The position numbers were made by a program, and so were the translations under genes. The notes beneath the pieces are model-generated. The model was not told the origin of the DNA. It worked only from the letters and a program-made list of their open reading frames with translations, and made no database searches. Below, piece after piece: positions 13,401-26,900 of a stretch of DNA of 64,000 nucleotides. The stretch is taken from assembly GCF_036373705.1 (NCBI RefSeq), contig NC_089855.1, positions 11,861,219 to 11,925,218 on the forward strand, given 5' to 3'. The DNA is from Amia ocellicauda. Its lineage: Eukaryota > Chordata > Actinopteri > Amiiformes > Amiidae. The stretch's first letter is position 1, and each line of letters begins with the position of its first letter.

Positions 13401-14863
13401 GCATCTCCTGTTTACATGCTTCATAAAATAGCAAGGGCTTGTGAAATTTGAATATCTTTGCAATTTCAGTGTACCTAGTTTTATAGGAGTGGCTTGATTG
13501 ACATATTGCGATTTTCCTGTCATGTTGGTAATTCAAATGTACCTGTCATGATGGACTGTCACCTTCAAACAATTGATGCACATTGATACTTATTTACCTG
13601 TAATACTTTCTACATTCCCTAATATGAATACTACATAAAAACCATTAAACTTCTAACAAAAGTGGCTTTTATTTAGAGTTCAGCATTGTTGCATCTTTCT
13701 TGTGCTTCTTTGGAACTGTGAGAGCAAACCGACCAAGATCACAAAATCAGAATGAGGTGTGTTCTTTCTTTATGCATAATTAGTATTATCTGATGAAAAC
13801 AGAAGGTACTCTGATAAGCAGGTTTTAGGTATTTTCTGCCATCCCCCCTGATCAAGTCAAGAAAAAGTGAAAAGGAACAGTGGCACACATTCTGCTTTAC
13901 CCAAAACAGACAGCTTGATTTATCCCGACTGGTACCTACACCTCAGTGGCATTAATATGATTAAGCCCCTTTTCCATATTTCATATGCTACCTCATTGCC
14001 TGGAGCGGATTACTTAGCACTCTGTCTCCGGTGGTGTCAGAACAATTGGGGAGCAGTCCACTGACTGGCCCTGGAACTGAAAACTTCCTGTCACAGCAGT
14101 ATTCACTAGTGACATGGAAGCCCACAACACACAGGTCCAAGTAAGCACTTTTGAAGGGCATTGTCTTGCTCTTTCTCCCTCGCTTTCTCTCCCTCCTTTG
14201 CGAACATGGCTCTCTAGAATACATTACTAAACCTTCTGGTGTCTGCCCACTGAAAAGCTGTACAGCATATTTCCCTGGCACTATTTTATTTATTTATTAT
14301 TAGGATTGCTTGACCATATGGACGTGGCTGATACTGGGACTACAAAGTATTTCAAGATGTAGTAAAGTGCAAGTGCAGTGAGGATCTGAAGTATCACTCT
14401 TACAACATCCTTCTCTTTACTCTATTTTTGCTTACATTTAAAATTATTCTTCATGTCAACAGCTACGTCTGAAAGTGAACCTTGCATGCCAGTCAAACCA
14501 CAGCTAAAAACATACTCAGTCTTTTATATGAATTCATGTTTAGAGAAGAAGTTGGTGGCATTGAACATCTCAAATGAAATGCAGAATGCCTAAGCAGTCA
14601 AAGGAGTCAAAAATCCACTTTTTAAAAATGATACATTTATGTATTTATCCTGTAACTTAATGCCAGTATCCGGAAAGGCCCCATCAACAATCTGCCCATT
14701 ATCTACTATAGCAGATCCAAGCCCCTTAGTATGCATTTGTGTCAGAGAAGAAGTATGGGTATATAAATAATATTCTCTGTAGATCGGTGTAAGCCAGGAA
14801 GCCGTCTCTCTATAGGACTCTATAGGATTTATTTTGATTTGTTTTTGTCTTTTGCCTTTTCAG
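10441..14863. other. Non-coding stretch before the first nck2 coding exon
   Basis: About 4.4 kb with no recognised gene or transposon. It ends in a polypyrimidine tract and CAG (14861-14863), the acceptor of the first nck2 coding exon. Since that exon begins with 16 nt of 5'UTR, a non-coding upstream exon of nck2 must exist somewhere upstream; I could not locate it. Confidence 0.55.
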
Positions 14864-15105
14864 AAGGACTCCATGAAAGATGACAGAAGAGGTTATTGTT
14901 ATAGCCAAGTGGGACTACACGGCGCAACAGGACCAAGAACTTGACATCAAGAAAAATGAACGTCTGTGGCTCCTGGATGACTCCAAAACGTGGTGGAGGG
15001 TAAGAAATGCATCCAATAAGACGGGCTACGTTCCGTCTAACTATGTGGAACGCAAGAACAGCCTGAAGAAAGGATCCCTTGTAAAAAACCTTAAAGACAC
15101 ACTAG
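14864..15105 (+). CDS. nck2: nck2 first coding exon (SH3-1)
   Basis: The acceptor TTTTGCCTTTTCAG ends at 14863. Sixteen nt of 5'UTR precede the ATG at 14880, and the donor is CTAG|GTAAGC. It encodes residues 1-75 plus the first base of codon 76 (phase 1): all of SH3-1 and the start of the linker. The start [16 protein letters not shown] matches the family N-terminus. Confidence 0.95.
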
Positions 15106-18100
15106 GTAAGCGTTTTCACTTCCCCAGTACTCTGCACTGTCATATCTGGATCATTCAGTCACAATAAATCAGTATAATACGTGTGTGCATCTGGAACATA
15201 GCATGCTGAGTCAAATGCTTTTGAAGTTTAGATGTATTTATTTGTTTATTTCGATAGCGTTAATACACATTTTAAACCATCATCCATTCTGGTTTATGAA
15301 AAATGACAGTACAATACCCGCTGTTTGCCTGGTCTAGAATAAGGTGTTTTTTTTTTTTAATTGTCTGATAAGGATATGTTTGGAAACGACAAGAAGCCAA
15401 TTGCCCGTCTTTTAGTATTTGTCTTTCTCTGTGACTTTTATTTTTGCCAAACACACACACACACACACACACAGACATACACAAGATTTTTCTGTTTCTG
15501 CTGCATCTGTCAAGCGTGGCGTGGTAGGGAAGCTGCCCTGGGGGCTAGTCTGAAGAGGATATTACACTGATAGCAGTGTGTTAAAACTAGTCATTCAAGT
15601 GAAAGAGGAGTATTAGAAAGATGTCTGATATGACAAATGCCGCAATGTCTGTAATGCACTTTTTCCCCCTTGTCACACATCATCAGACTGCTGATGTTGA
15701 ACCAGCACTTCCCAAAGTTTGCATTAAACCACAAGTGCGCAATCCCATTCTCTTCGCGGATGCAAAAGTTATAATATTACCCCATTGCCAGTGTACAAAT
15801 AAAATCTGATGGTGCATACTAAAAATGCCTGTTAGTTTAATACATTACAAAAAATTGAAGGTGAGCACTACTTTTATCAATAGTATCCTTGTGAATGGGC
15901 ATGATTAGTTGTTCCATCCAGATATAGGGTACCTGTATTATTTCTCTTTTGAAAATGGAGATGCATTTGAGAACTTTTTTCCTATATAGCACATGATTTC
16001 AAAGATGATTAACAGAACAACTGGATGAGAAATATGGATAGAAATATATAAGTTCCCCATCTCTGTTCCACACCTTTCCCTGTTTTATATGTTTCTTTGT
16101 AGTAAAAATAGTTGATGACACCACACTATAGATAACCTGGTTGTAAATGCTTCTCTGAACAGTACATACAACCACAACTTAACAGAGAAACTTGAAATAT
16201 ATTGTGGCAGTGTTCTTCAAGAAAAACAACCTAAAGCAGTTTCAGTTTTTTCTTCTGTGTGGCTAGAATCAAAAGCTAAATAGCAAATGTAAGCTTTGTT
16301 CTTCAAAAACACTGCTGCAGGTTATGCACTTTGATTTTTGTCATTGAGTGACATTTCCATCTGTAAAATAAACAAGAATGAACGATTTTATGTGTGTAAC
16401 AACTCTATTTTGTATTAATGATTTATATTCCTTGTCATCAAGTTATCAATATCAATTAGTTTTGAGCTACAAAACAATAAAGCTACACTTTGAAGGAACA
16501 ACCCTTCAAGCTAGTTGTTCAGTGGAAATGCTGAAAAACACTGACACAAGTACTACCAAAAAAGTCTTGCCTATTAACCAGAGATCTTTTACCATTCAAA
16601 CCGCAGTATAAATGTGTGCTTTTGTTTGCACAAAATGTGGACCCCACAGAGATTGATTGATATTAAGTGTAGTTTGTCACAGTTCTGACTTTAATTAATG
16701 GAAAGGCCTGAAGTCTGTGTAAAGTTATTAATTATTAATTAAAATTTGCTTGAGCTTTTGTGTTTAATTATCCTTTTGGGTCATTAATCATGAGAAATGC
16801 ATGCGCAAAAGACCACATCGATCTGAACTGCAGTGGTTGATAAAGCATTTCCATACCTGCGATGGGAATAATGACCTGTAATCTTGATTTTTGTCAACTG
16901 TACTTCAGCAGGGCAAGTGGCAAGAGAATTGTGCTGTATTAGAATTAATAGGCTGCTCTGCCATTTCTGCCTGGTAGTTTGACCTTGTAATGAAATATCA
17001 GTGTTCCACTCAACAAGTTTCCCATTTAGAGCTTTGTTGACCTGAAAAGAGCATTAAGGTCACTATAATAGAAATGTTTGTGCCGTCTATTATTCACTTT
17101 AACTCAGATGGCTGAGAGAATTATATACTGTACAGATTCATTGACAGATCCAGCACATATTTTACAAAAAGAACCGGCATGCATCTGACATAATTGAAAA
17201 TATTAATATCAGTGAATAATGTCGAATTAACCATTTGGTCTGTTCAGGCTGAGGTTTCAGGTTTTTGTAATTGAAAAAGGTGTTCCCTTATTATAAACCT
17301 ACAGGTAGTGGACAAAAAAATGTTAAACACCTAGGTAAATGAGGGTCACCAAGTATACTGAACGCAAAGGCTTCCACACAGGGGTGTTTCATGTGTTAAT
17401 TAAGCAAATAACAATCCAGCATGCTTAGGGGTCATGTATTAAAATTCTGTACAAAATTCCTCTTGCCTCAAATTGTCTGAAATGGCTAAAAGAGGAGCTC
17501 TCAGTGACTTTAAAAGAGGGGTGTTTGTTGGGGTACATTTGGCAGGAGCTTCAATGACCAAGATAGCTCAACTGATGTTTCATGAGCAACGGTGTCTAAG
17601 GTGTTAGCATGGAACTCCTTGGGAATGACATAATCGGCAAAGGGCAACAGTGGGCGGAGATAAATACTCCAGGATCGTGATATCTGTGCATTCACTTTAA
17701 GTGAGAGTCCAGTGGCACAAAGAGCACAGGTTATGAACTACCAAGCAGTGAAGAGGTGTGTTATGGTCAGATTAATCATCATGACCCTGAATTATAGCTA
17801 AGAGAAACTTACTAGGCACAATTGTTTAGCATTTTCATGGGTACCTCAATAAGAGATGTCAATTGCCAGCTGTCCTATTGATTGCCTCTTATACCGGTCC
17901 TATTACACATTTCAAACTATTAGTGTAAACACACTGAGAGGTATAGGGGTACAAGACACAGCATCTTATTTGGTAGTGTATATTTAGAAAAAGATCTGCT
18001 GACAGTAATTGCTTTGAAAGACAAGACAAAGCTGAATTATGCAGTGACCTAGGAAAACAGAAACCTGCGGTGAGTGCAAAGTTTTAAAAGACTGAAACAA

Positions 18101-20868
18101 GGCAAGCAATTAAATGCCACACAAAAGTGCATTGAGTACATATTTGTATTCCAGCCTAATCTTCACAGAGATTAATTGCCTGCATTATTGCTTAATCCTG
18201 AATGGAGATTTCCAGAGCATGATTTCCCTTTAAAACAAAGTAGGCTTTACAAGTCCGACAAAGGGAAAATCCCATCATTGTTAAATCATGTGAATATTCA
18301 TAAAATGCTTAACATCTTGCTGAGCTCATCCCATATAAATGAATGGGATCTGAATAAATGTTTACAATCAAAATAAAGAAAGAAATAATAAGACATTCCA
18401 AATGGTACAAACTCACTTATATTATTCTTGTGTACAAACAAGAACACTACCAATCTGAAGAAAATAATTCCTGGTGTCATCCCTTTAAAAATGAAAACAC
18501 AGTAGCTGGCAGCACTGTGAACAAGCACAATAAGAATCTGAAAGTCAAATACACACCAACAATACATCTATAATGAAATGAGCGATAATTGTGGAGGCAA
18601 CTAAACCCTGCTTTATGACGATCAAACCAAAAACATTAATAAACTGCATGGAACTTACATGGAAGTGATATAGGCTACAAATCATTTTGGGGATCCTTTA
18701 AAAAACAAATGATTATCATTGCCTTAGCTAGTGGTGTAACAACTCATAAGCCAAACCCTGAAACGTACTATTTGACTGCACGGATATTGGCTATCTTCAC
18801 AAAAGAGGCGCACAGAGGAGCTGAAGGAGTTTGCAAGATCAGTTGCTCTTTCAATTTGTTAAATATACCTCTACAGAGATAATTCATCTAATGTGTTTGG
18901 ATATAAAGCCTTACAGCTGTCATTCAAACAGCGTTGACTTTAGTTGAGGTCATTGTAAAACAAAAAATGCAAATAATAAGCTATATATTTCTGTTCATTT
19001 TGTACTTTGTGAGGATGATCCAACCCTGATCATACAAAGCTTAGGGGTTCGTTTCTGTTTTTGGCTATTTACCTCATTGTGCAAACCTTTACAAACACTT
19101 GTGTAGGGAAGAGGAATGCTGGCACATTCTGCATCATTTTCAGTTTCATAATCTGTGTTTGTGTCATAATAGATCAACACGATCATCAGAGCAGCAGGAA
19201 CGACCGCACCTAAGTATAATCAATAAGCTTTGTTTGTACACTAACTGTGGTATTTAACGTTTCATTCATATTGTACTTTTTATCGTACACTGTTTGTATT
19301 TCAGGTTGTACTAGTTATTCCATCATGCATTTGTCTGTGTTTTATTATTGTTTTTGTGTACTCACGTCCGTTTAAGAAATGTATATAGTATAATTTATTA
19401 AATTAAGTAGAATACAATGGTCCACCAGGGTGTAATTCAACTGGATAACATGTCTCAAAGTCTATTGCTATAGCAACTAGCTTTATGTACTTAAGTCTTG
19501 GCGAAGCTCAAGTGAACTTGATTTTGCAGGTCTCTTATATCAGCACAAGATGCCGACCTGATATCTAGACAGGTAAATGATTACTTTCTAAGAAAAATAT
19601 CACTAGGACAGTTTTCATTGAATCCCTAACACATTCCTCATAGTGACTTTAACCTAGAGATTAGATTTAAATCCATAAAAAACAGTGTATACAATATTTC
19701 CCCTGGCAGGAATAATAAATAACTTGCTTAATAACTCTGCCTTTTAAACTTGACTGTCAGACTCTTATCTGCAGTACTCTTAAGTATTCATAGAAGCTGT
19801 AAAAGGTAGAAAATGTAGATTGAAATTTCTGTTGTACATCAGAAACACATTTATGAATGGTTACTTTCAAATATTTGCAATTTATTAATGTTTTTATCAA
19901 TCACGTATTTGTATTCACTCCATAGTTTGCGGTGTCCAATTCAGTCGACACATTAACCACAGCATCCAGAAAACACATTGAAAGGCTGAAGTGAATATTT
20001 TGATCTTGCCCTTTTCTCAGCCAGCATCCCTCTGTCATTGACATTTCATGTTAGAATAAAGAAAGCCAGTTCCAAGCTTTTCCACCTAGCTTCATTGGAC
20101 ACCTGGTCAGTAGGAGACGAATCACTCCTGGCATGTCTGCCCTCCCCTGGGCTTCCCTGCCAAGCCTGCCAAATCGGACATGATTTTATCCTTTCCAGTT
20201 TCCCTGCTATTTCAGCTGTGCTGCTACCTACAGTTGCAGAAGGCTGTCGTTAGACCTTCCATTAAATTAACCTTATTGATGTTTGAAGGTTTGCTCTTTT
20301 TGCATTTTGTGTTCTTCCATTAAGATCAGCTAATTCCCAGATGAATAGTTATGAAACTGTATAGCCTGACCAAAAAGTAAACCACTATTTTAGCTGGAAC
20401 TTTGTCAACTAATGATAGATTTCAGATTATTATTTTTATTGAAGTGTGTTCAGCTGGGACCTCTAGAGAACCGATGAGAGAGCTAGGACCTTTTTACCAT
20501 GTTTTATTGAACCATTAATGTAGCAAATTATGTCTTGTTTTATTTTTAATGGTATATATGATTTAGATGGTAGGGATTTTATTTATTTTTAGTTATTGAT
20601 TTATTTTGTGCTATCAAACAATTTACCACAAGACTGAAAATAAATCTTCATACCAATATAAACACCTTTTAATTTCCGGATTGAAATTCTGTTACCAATT
20701 CAATATGGCTGCTGTATATAATCCTGAATCCTTACTGGCCTTGAGCACAACATGTAACAGTAACGCGTTGTTCCCTATTGAACAAAGTATTGATCTGGAC
20801 CCAAGCTAGCAGTCAAATAGCGATCTGGAGAAAACAAAATAAAAACGCTTCACATGGCATTGTACCAG

Positions 20869-20920
<52 letters not shown>

Positions 20921-23900
20921 TTGGACCAATGTACTTTAATTTCAGTCACAAACTAAAAATGATCCAGTAGATCAAGTAGATATTCTGCATTATTCAATGG
21001 TAAACATCGTTTTAGGGAATTGCTTTAAAACAGACATATATTTATAAGTTCCTGTCATACATTGTTGCTTTTTCAGATATTTTTATATTATTCCTGCCTC
21101 AAACTCCAAATCAAATAAGACCAAAAAGAGCATGAATGACCGGTTTCCTCCATGTGGTGTCATGATGGAGTCAGTGAATCGTTTGTTGTTGCATTGCCGA
21201 TCTGTCTGTCTGCTATCCTGTGATGCCCCAAGAGCCATGTCTTTTGGCCATGTCTGCGATGTTCAATAAAACACTGGGCAGCTTTTCAAACTCTCCGTCT
21301 AACACCAAATTACAATCTACTATTTCTGCTCTTCCTTCCTACTAATTAAGAATCTTAAATGTGAACACAAAGACAGCATAACACTGCAGTCCAGCATCCT
21401 AATTGATTACCAATGAAGTAAGGGAACCAGTGATTGAATATTCTTCTGTAAAGAAAACAAAAAATCAATTAAAATACAAAATTACATAGTTGTTCTTGTA
21501 AAATCCATAGTATCAAATGCACACAGAAATGTACTGGTAGATACAAAAATCCAAACCAGTTAATTTCAGATAATTCAAGAAATAGTTAGTGTTTTTATCA
21601 GCTTTATTTGTACATGGGCTTCATGCTGAATCCTTTGCCGGCCCATGGCGTAATAGTGCATCTGTCTGCCTTTTACCCTGTTTCGCATCCTTCTTTACAT
21701 TTCTTGAGATAAGCTGAAATGTAAGAATACACTGGGAGGGAAAATGTGATTAAAAAAGAATATCAGCTTTATTTTCCAGGAGAAACCCAGTACACTAATT
21801 GCATAAGCAGGTGGATGTTTATAGATAATATCCTCCCCCCATTCTTAGGCTATAATAAAATGGGTCTAAGCCAAACGATTCAGAAGAAGTTAAAATAAAA
21901 TCATACAGCTGTACACTAAAAAAACATGCTTTTCATAAGCACATAATTGTAATGAACTTGGCAACACAATTAATTGAACTGCCCTAAATAAATCCTGTTG
22001 GCCACCTGGGAAGCATTTATTTCACATTGTGTGCATTTCTCTATAAATAAATATAATTTAAGCAGAGGTTTTCTTCTAATGAGTTTTTTCATTGATTGGC
22101 TACATTCATAAATCAGGTATGTTAATAGACAATTTAAGATGTTCCATTTCCTTCCACAGTTAAAAAACAAAACAAAGTCTCTCAGGAGCCTACTAATAGA
22201 TATTAATGCAGTGGCTTGATGTTGCTTGTACACATGTGTGCCATGGGATTATTTTCCTGCAGTAACAGTATTTTGATTTGGTGCCAGTTTTTTTTAATTT
22301 CCTCAGCTTTTTAAACCAATTTAAGCTGTAAAGTATTTCAACATTAACTTCTGTAGTAGTTCAAGCAGAGATATATTGGGGGATAATTTTCCAATTTCGT
22401 TCATTGCTTTTATTTTGGTGCTCTTTAGTTTCAGCCTCCTGTTGTCAAGGGAACAGTTACTGGGGCAGTCGGGTTAATGTACGTTTAATAAAATTCTCGA
22501 AGTCGTGGTAGCTTTGATGCACCCTTTTTACTGTGTTCTAAATTATACGAGGTCTTTTCACTTTTATAGTTTATCATTTGCAGTGTGTAAATCAGAGCTG
22601 GATACCTGATTTATACATCATGTAGACGATTGATTTGTGTAACAGTTTATCATGTTTACATATTAATTAATTTTTACATACATGCATTCACATATACAGA
22701 TGCAATGATTGAATACAATTTGAAGTGCTTTACTGTCATCTTATTCCTAATTTTCAAATACACTTGATTCAGCGTGTCCTTTCATTATGTCGTTACATTT
22801 TGCATCATCCTCTGTTTCAGTCTCCCTTCTTCCCAGAATGCTGTTGGACAACAGCCATCAGACTTTTCATCTGCTCCACCAAATGCAGCTTAAGTGGTTA
22901 ACACATGATGCAAACACTGAGCTGTTGTTTTTGTACAGAATAAAATCATTTACAGGCACAGTAAGTAAAGTAAGGACTTTAATGCTTAATACACAATTCA
23001 TAATTAATTCCTGTCCAACGGTTCCTATTCATTTCACATTTCTTCTTTCTCCCCATTCCCAAATTGTTTTTTTAATTCAAGACATACGAAAAAAATAAAT
23101 AAACCTGCAAACCGTTTTTAAATTTCCTGCTTTGTTCACACTGATTTTACTAGTTTCTATAAGTGACTTATAAAAACAGAACTGTTCCTGAATAATTCAC
23201 CTTGTACTCCTTCCTGTCACATAAGCATAAAACGAATGAATTAAAATTAGATGTGAGACCCGCTTCAGTTCAACTACAAACAAGTATTATACAAATACAC
23301 CACAAAAAATCCAAAGAATTACATAATAAGAAACCTCTGGTTTTAGATACTCATTATGTGAGCAGAACTTTGGTTTTGATCTGAAACAGACTAAAACTAT
23401 CTTTCTCATCTCTCCTTAAATAAAATAAGTGTGTATTTTCATATGTGTACATTTTCAGCCAGTTTCTCTTCCTTGTTGCCATCTACTGGGATATAAATAA
23501 GTTGCCTTCTTCGCGCCTGAATTGACTGACTGTTGAAGACTGTAGGTGGTAGCATACTTGGCAGGGACTCATGCTGAAAACATCCCCTGTATGAGGCCAA
23601 CAGTCACTTAGAAGTCGACTGTATGTTTGCCAGCACCGTTCTTTCAAATGACAGCCCTTGAAATGTAAATCCATTAAAAAAATTAAATAAAGAACAAACC
23701 GAGTATGTCCCCTTTCTTTTGTACACTGGTTACTGTGGAAATTTGAAAAACTACAGATTATATGTTTAAATTGGCATACCAAAGCCTCCTTTTACTTCAG
23801 AAATGGCTCCAGTGTCATTACCCAGAGCTCCTCTCAAACCTTGCAGCTTGTCAGCAGGGGACAAACTGCTGCAAGTCAAAATGTCTTTCTATCAAAGCAG

Positions 23901-26900
23901 ATGCTGCCCTCAGCTGACTGCATGGTAGTTATTCTTTGACCACACGTTCGTTATACTGTAGGCAGCTCCAAGATAAATGCACAGCCTGAAGAGGGGAAAA
24001 AAACAATGTGGCAGCCCATGTTTCCTGCAGAATAAATGTCACTTTACTACATCAAAGGACACATTTTCTTAGTTTATGCTCAGCTACAAAAATCACCTTG
24101 TTTATTTCTTTTGAAAGGGTAAGGACCTGTAAGTGTGGTAGATGAAAGTGTAAACAGTAGGGGATTTTATCTCAGATCTATGACCTGCATGTAAGTTGGG
24201 CATTTTCAGTTTGCTCTCAGTATTTTTATTTCTCTCCTTTTGGCCATTTGTCTTTCTTCTGCCGTAAAAGCTTGGAAACTTGCTCCCACTGGCCCCTATT
24301 TTTCATTTCTTAGCTTCAGTACCTTATTTACACTGTAATTGTCCTGAGGAATAAACATGACAACTGGAAGAGCTGCACTCTGGACTACTGAACAAATATG
24401 TTCTTACACTTCACTTGAAATTTGATATTAAATACATATGGAATTATTCTTCTGTGAAGAGATTCAAATATTGATTTGTATGCAGTATGCCAATTCAACA
24501 CGCCTTCATAACCGACCTTCACCGGATGTCCTTAATGGAATTATTTACCATACATTGATGATTTTGATATCGAGAACAAGCATTTAGACTTCCTAGTGGC
24601 TTAATAATCAACTTCAGGCATTTATTTTGTTACCTTAGTTCATGTGATCCTGAGTTTTGGAGCCATTTTTATAATAAAAAAGTATATGGTTAAACAAATT
24701 CTGGGTTTTACCCAAGGTACATTTTTTTTAATTGTTGTTATATCAATTTAATTATTAATTATTTAATTATGCCTGTTATGCTTAGGAGAAGTTAAATCTA
24801 AGTTCTGAAAATTACATCTTTGCGAAAGTTAGAAAGTTTTATATTATTAAATTATATTCCTTGAGCATTAGAACTGCAGTCTCTTATAACCTTTCAAGGC
24901 CTCCTTAGTATGCATCTGTGTAAATTCACCATTTTAATTGGATACTTTTATTTTATTCACTGTAATGTTTAGATTAAATTGTATAGTGATATTACCTTTG
25001 TAGTCTTGTGTTAAACATTGTATGTTAGTGATTATTAATAAATGGATGAAGGCAACTGCTAAATAGCAATATAATAGCAATACACATAGAAAATTTAAAA
25101 AAATAATACATTTATCCAGGGTGTATATTAATATATTATCTAAACAACCTTGATAAACTTGGTTTCACCTCAAAAGGAGTTAAAAATACATCTATGTTTG
25201 AATGTAATCTGTCTCATGTTCTCTCGATCATGAAATTGATGTTTCATTGAATTTCTGTCTTGGCTGCTTAGCTGTTGTCTCAGGGGCTTAAGGAGTCACT
25301 AGTGAGTACGAATAATAATTTTACAGAGGGTGGAAATGCACAGAGGTATTTAAATTAAGCCTTTTAAGATAAGTTGGGCCCGATTTAATTTCCTATTGAT
25401 TAGTTAATTTGCTGTGTTGGCTGGGCCCTGCTCTTTTAGAAGAAGTGATAAAATCTGTTACCTTCATGAGACAAACTTATTTTCATAGATGTGGTCAAAA
25501 AACTAATTTAGTTTCACTTGTAGAGTAAAAACAAGAAAGCAAATCTCTTCAATCTTGCTTCTTACTGAGCACCAAACAAAGTGTTTTGTTTTTTGTGGCT
25601 CATGTTTTACATCACCACTAAAGATAACGGTGCCGTGCAGCCACAGCAAAGTTTTACTAATATGACCCAACAAAGCCTATTAACTCAGACAGTCCCAGAA
25701 TCCCCTGCATGGGCTCAGTATTTTGACTCGAATGGTTCGGTTTTCAGACTTTCTAAATCTCTACAAATTGACAACAGGCTATATTTGTACCAATGCAGGT
25801 TTGTAAAAAGAACAATAAATAAAAATAAAATAAATTAATATTTTTTCCTCACTCTCACTTTGCAGCATTTCCAGTTTCTAGAAACACATTTTAAATTGAG
25901 GACCCTACATTCCCTAGATCTGTCTAATCTTACTTACAATGTATCTTATATACAATGTGCCAATGTGTTGAAGTCTGTCAATCATAGTCCCCTGTGTTAT
26001 TTGTGAATCTAAATGGCATTCACTTAATAAAAATAAGTAAGCGTTATGGATTCTTTTTCTAGTCATTGCCACTGAAATGATGGTTTTACAAAAAAAAAGA
26101 AAAAGCTAATGAGAACTATAAATGAAGACAATTTTAGGGTTTGTAGTCTAAAGTAAAAACTATCATAAAAAACTAAGGGTCATGTTATTTGAATTTCACA
26201 TTCAGTGCAAAATGTGAACAAGAGGGTGCCACTTTCAATTTCAATATTCCATGAACTATATAAGGTTCTCTCAACTGTAACATAAGCTAACTACATTTTG
26301 CACAGTATCATAGTGTTGCTGTATTGAGGAAACCACCTTAAAACAATCTGAAGACTTACATTATTGCAAAAACTTGGTTAAAATACTAAACAAACAAACA
26401 AAAAAACCAATTGTCCGATATCCTGAAACCCAGACATGGCAGACTACAATTCAACCATTAACTATTTAAATTATACTGCATTGCACATGTTTACTGTAAT
26501 GCATTCTTAATAAAGCATTTACAAAATAAAAGAATAAGATACAGAAAGGGGATAAAACACATAATGTGTTTTAAGTTTGCAGTATGAACATCCCATTATC
26601 ATTAAGTGATGGAATGCAACTTCTATCTCATCATAAAATCCTAATACACTACAATTGTTATGCTGAGTTTGTGATTCATATACACATCATTAAAAATAAT
26701 ACATCATGTTTTAAATTATAGGTTTCTTCTTTATTGGCTTTTCAATCCTCTTAACAAGTAAAGTGTTGTGGTCAGCTGTAGACATTGATTAATGTTTCTT
26801 CTGCATTATTTTTTATATGCTGCTTGAGATTTCCCTTGCTAAACATTATATCCTCTGCAAAGATGCTTTCTTATTCTTGTAGGATTTTTCTAAGTGAAAC

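Noticed and set aside
13988..14281. 97-codon minus-strand frame before nck2
   Set aside because: No recognisable domain, and its composition is typical of chance frames in this region. The same applies to the other frames of 60-105 codons in 5-14 kb.
15361..15570. 69-codon frame containing Thr-His repeats
   Set aside because: It is driven by the CA microsatellite at 15451-15472 and is intronic in nck2.
22787..23098. 103-codon plus-strand frame in the nck2 intron
   Set aside because: No motif, splice context or biased codon use; it is probably chance.
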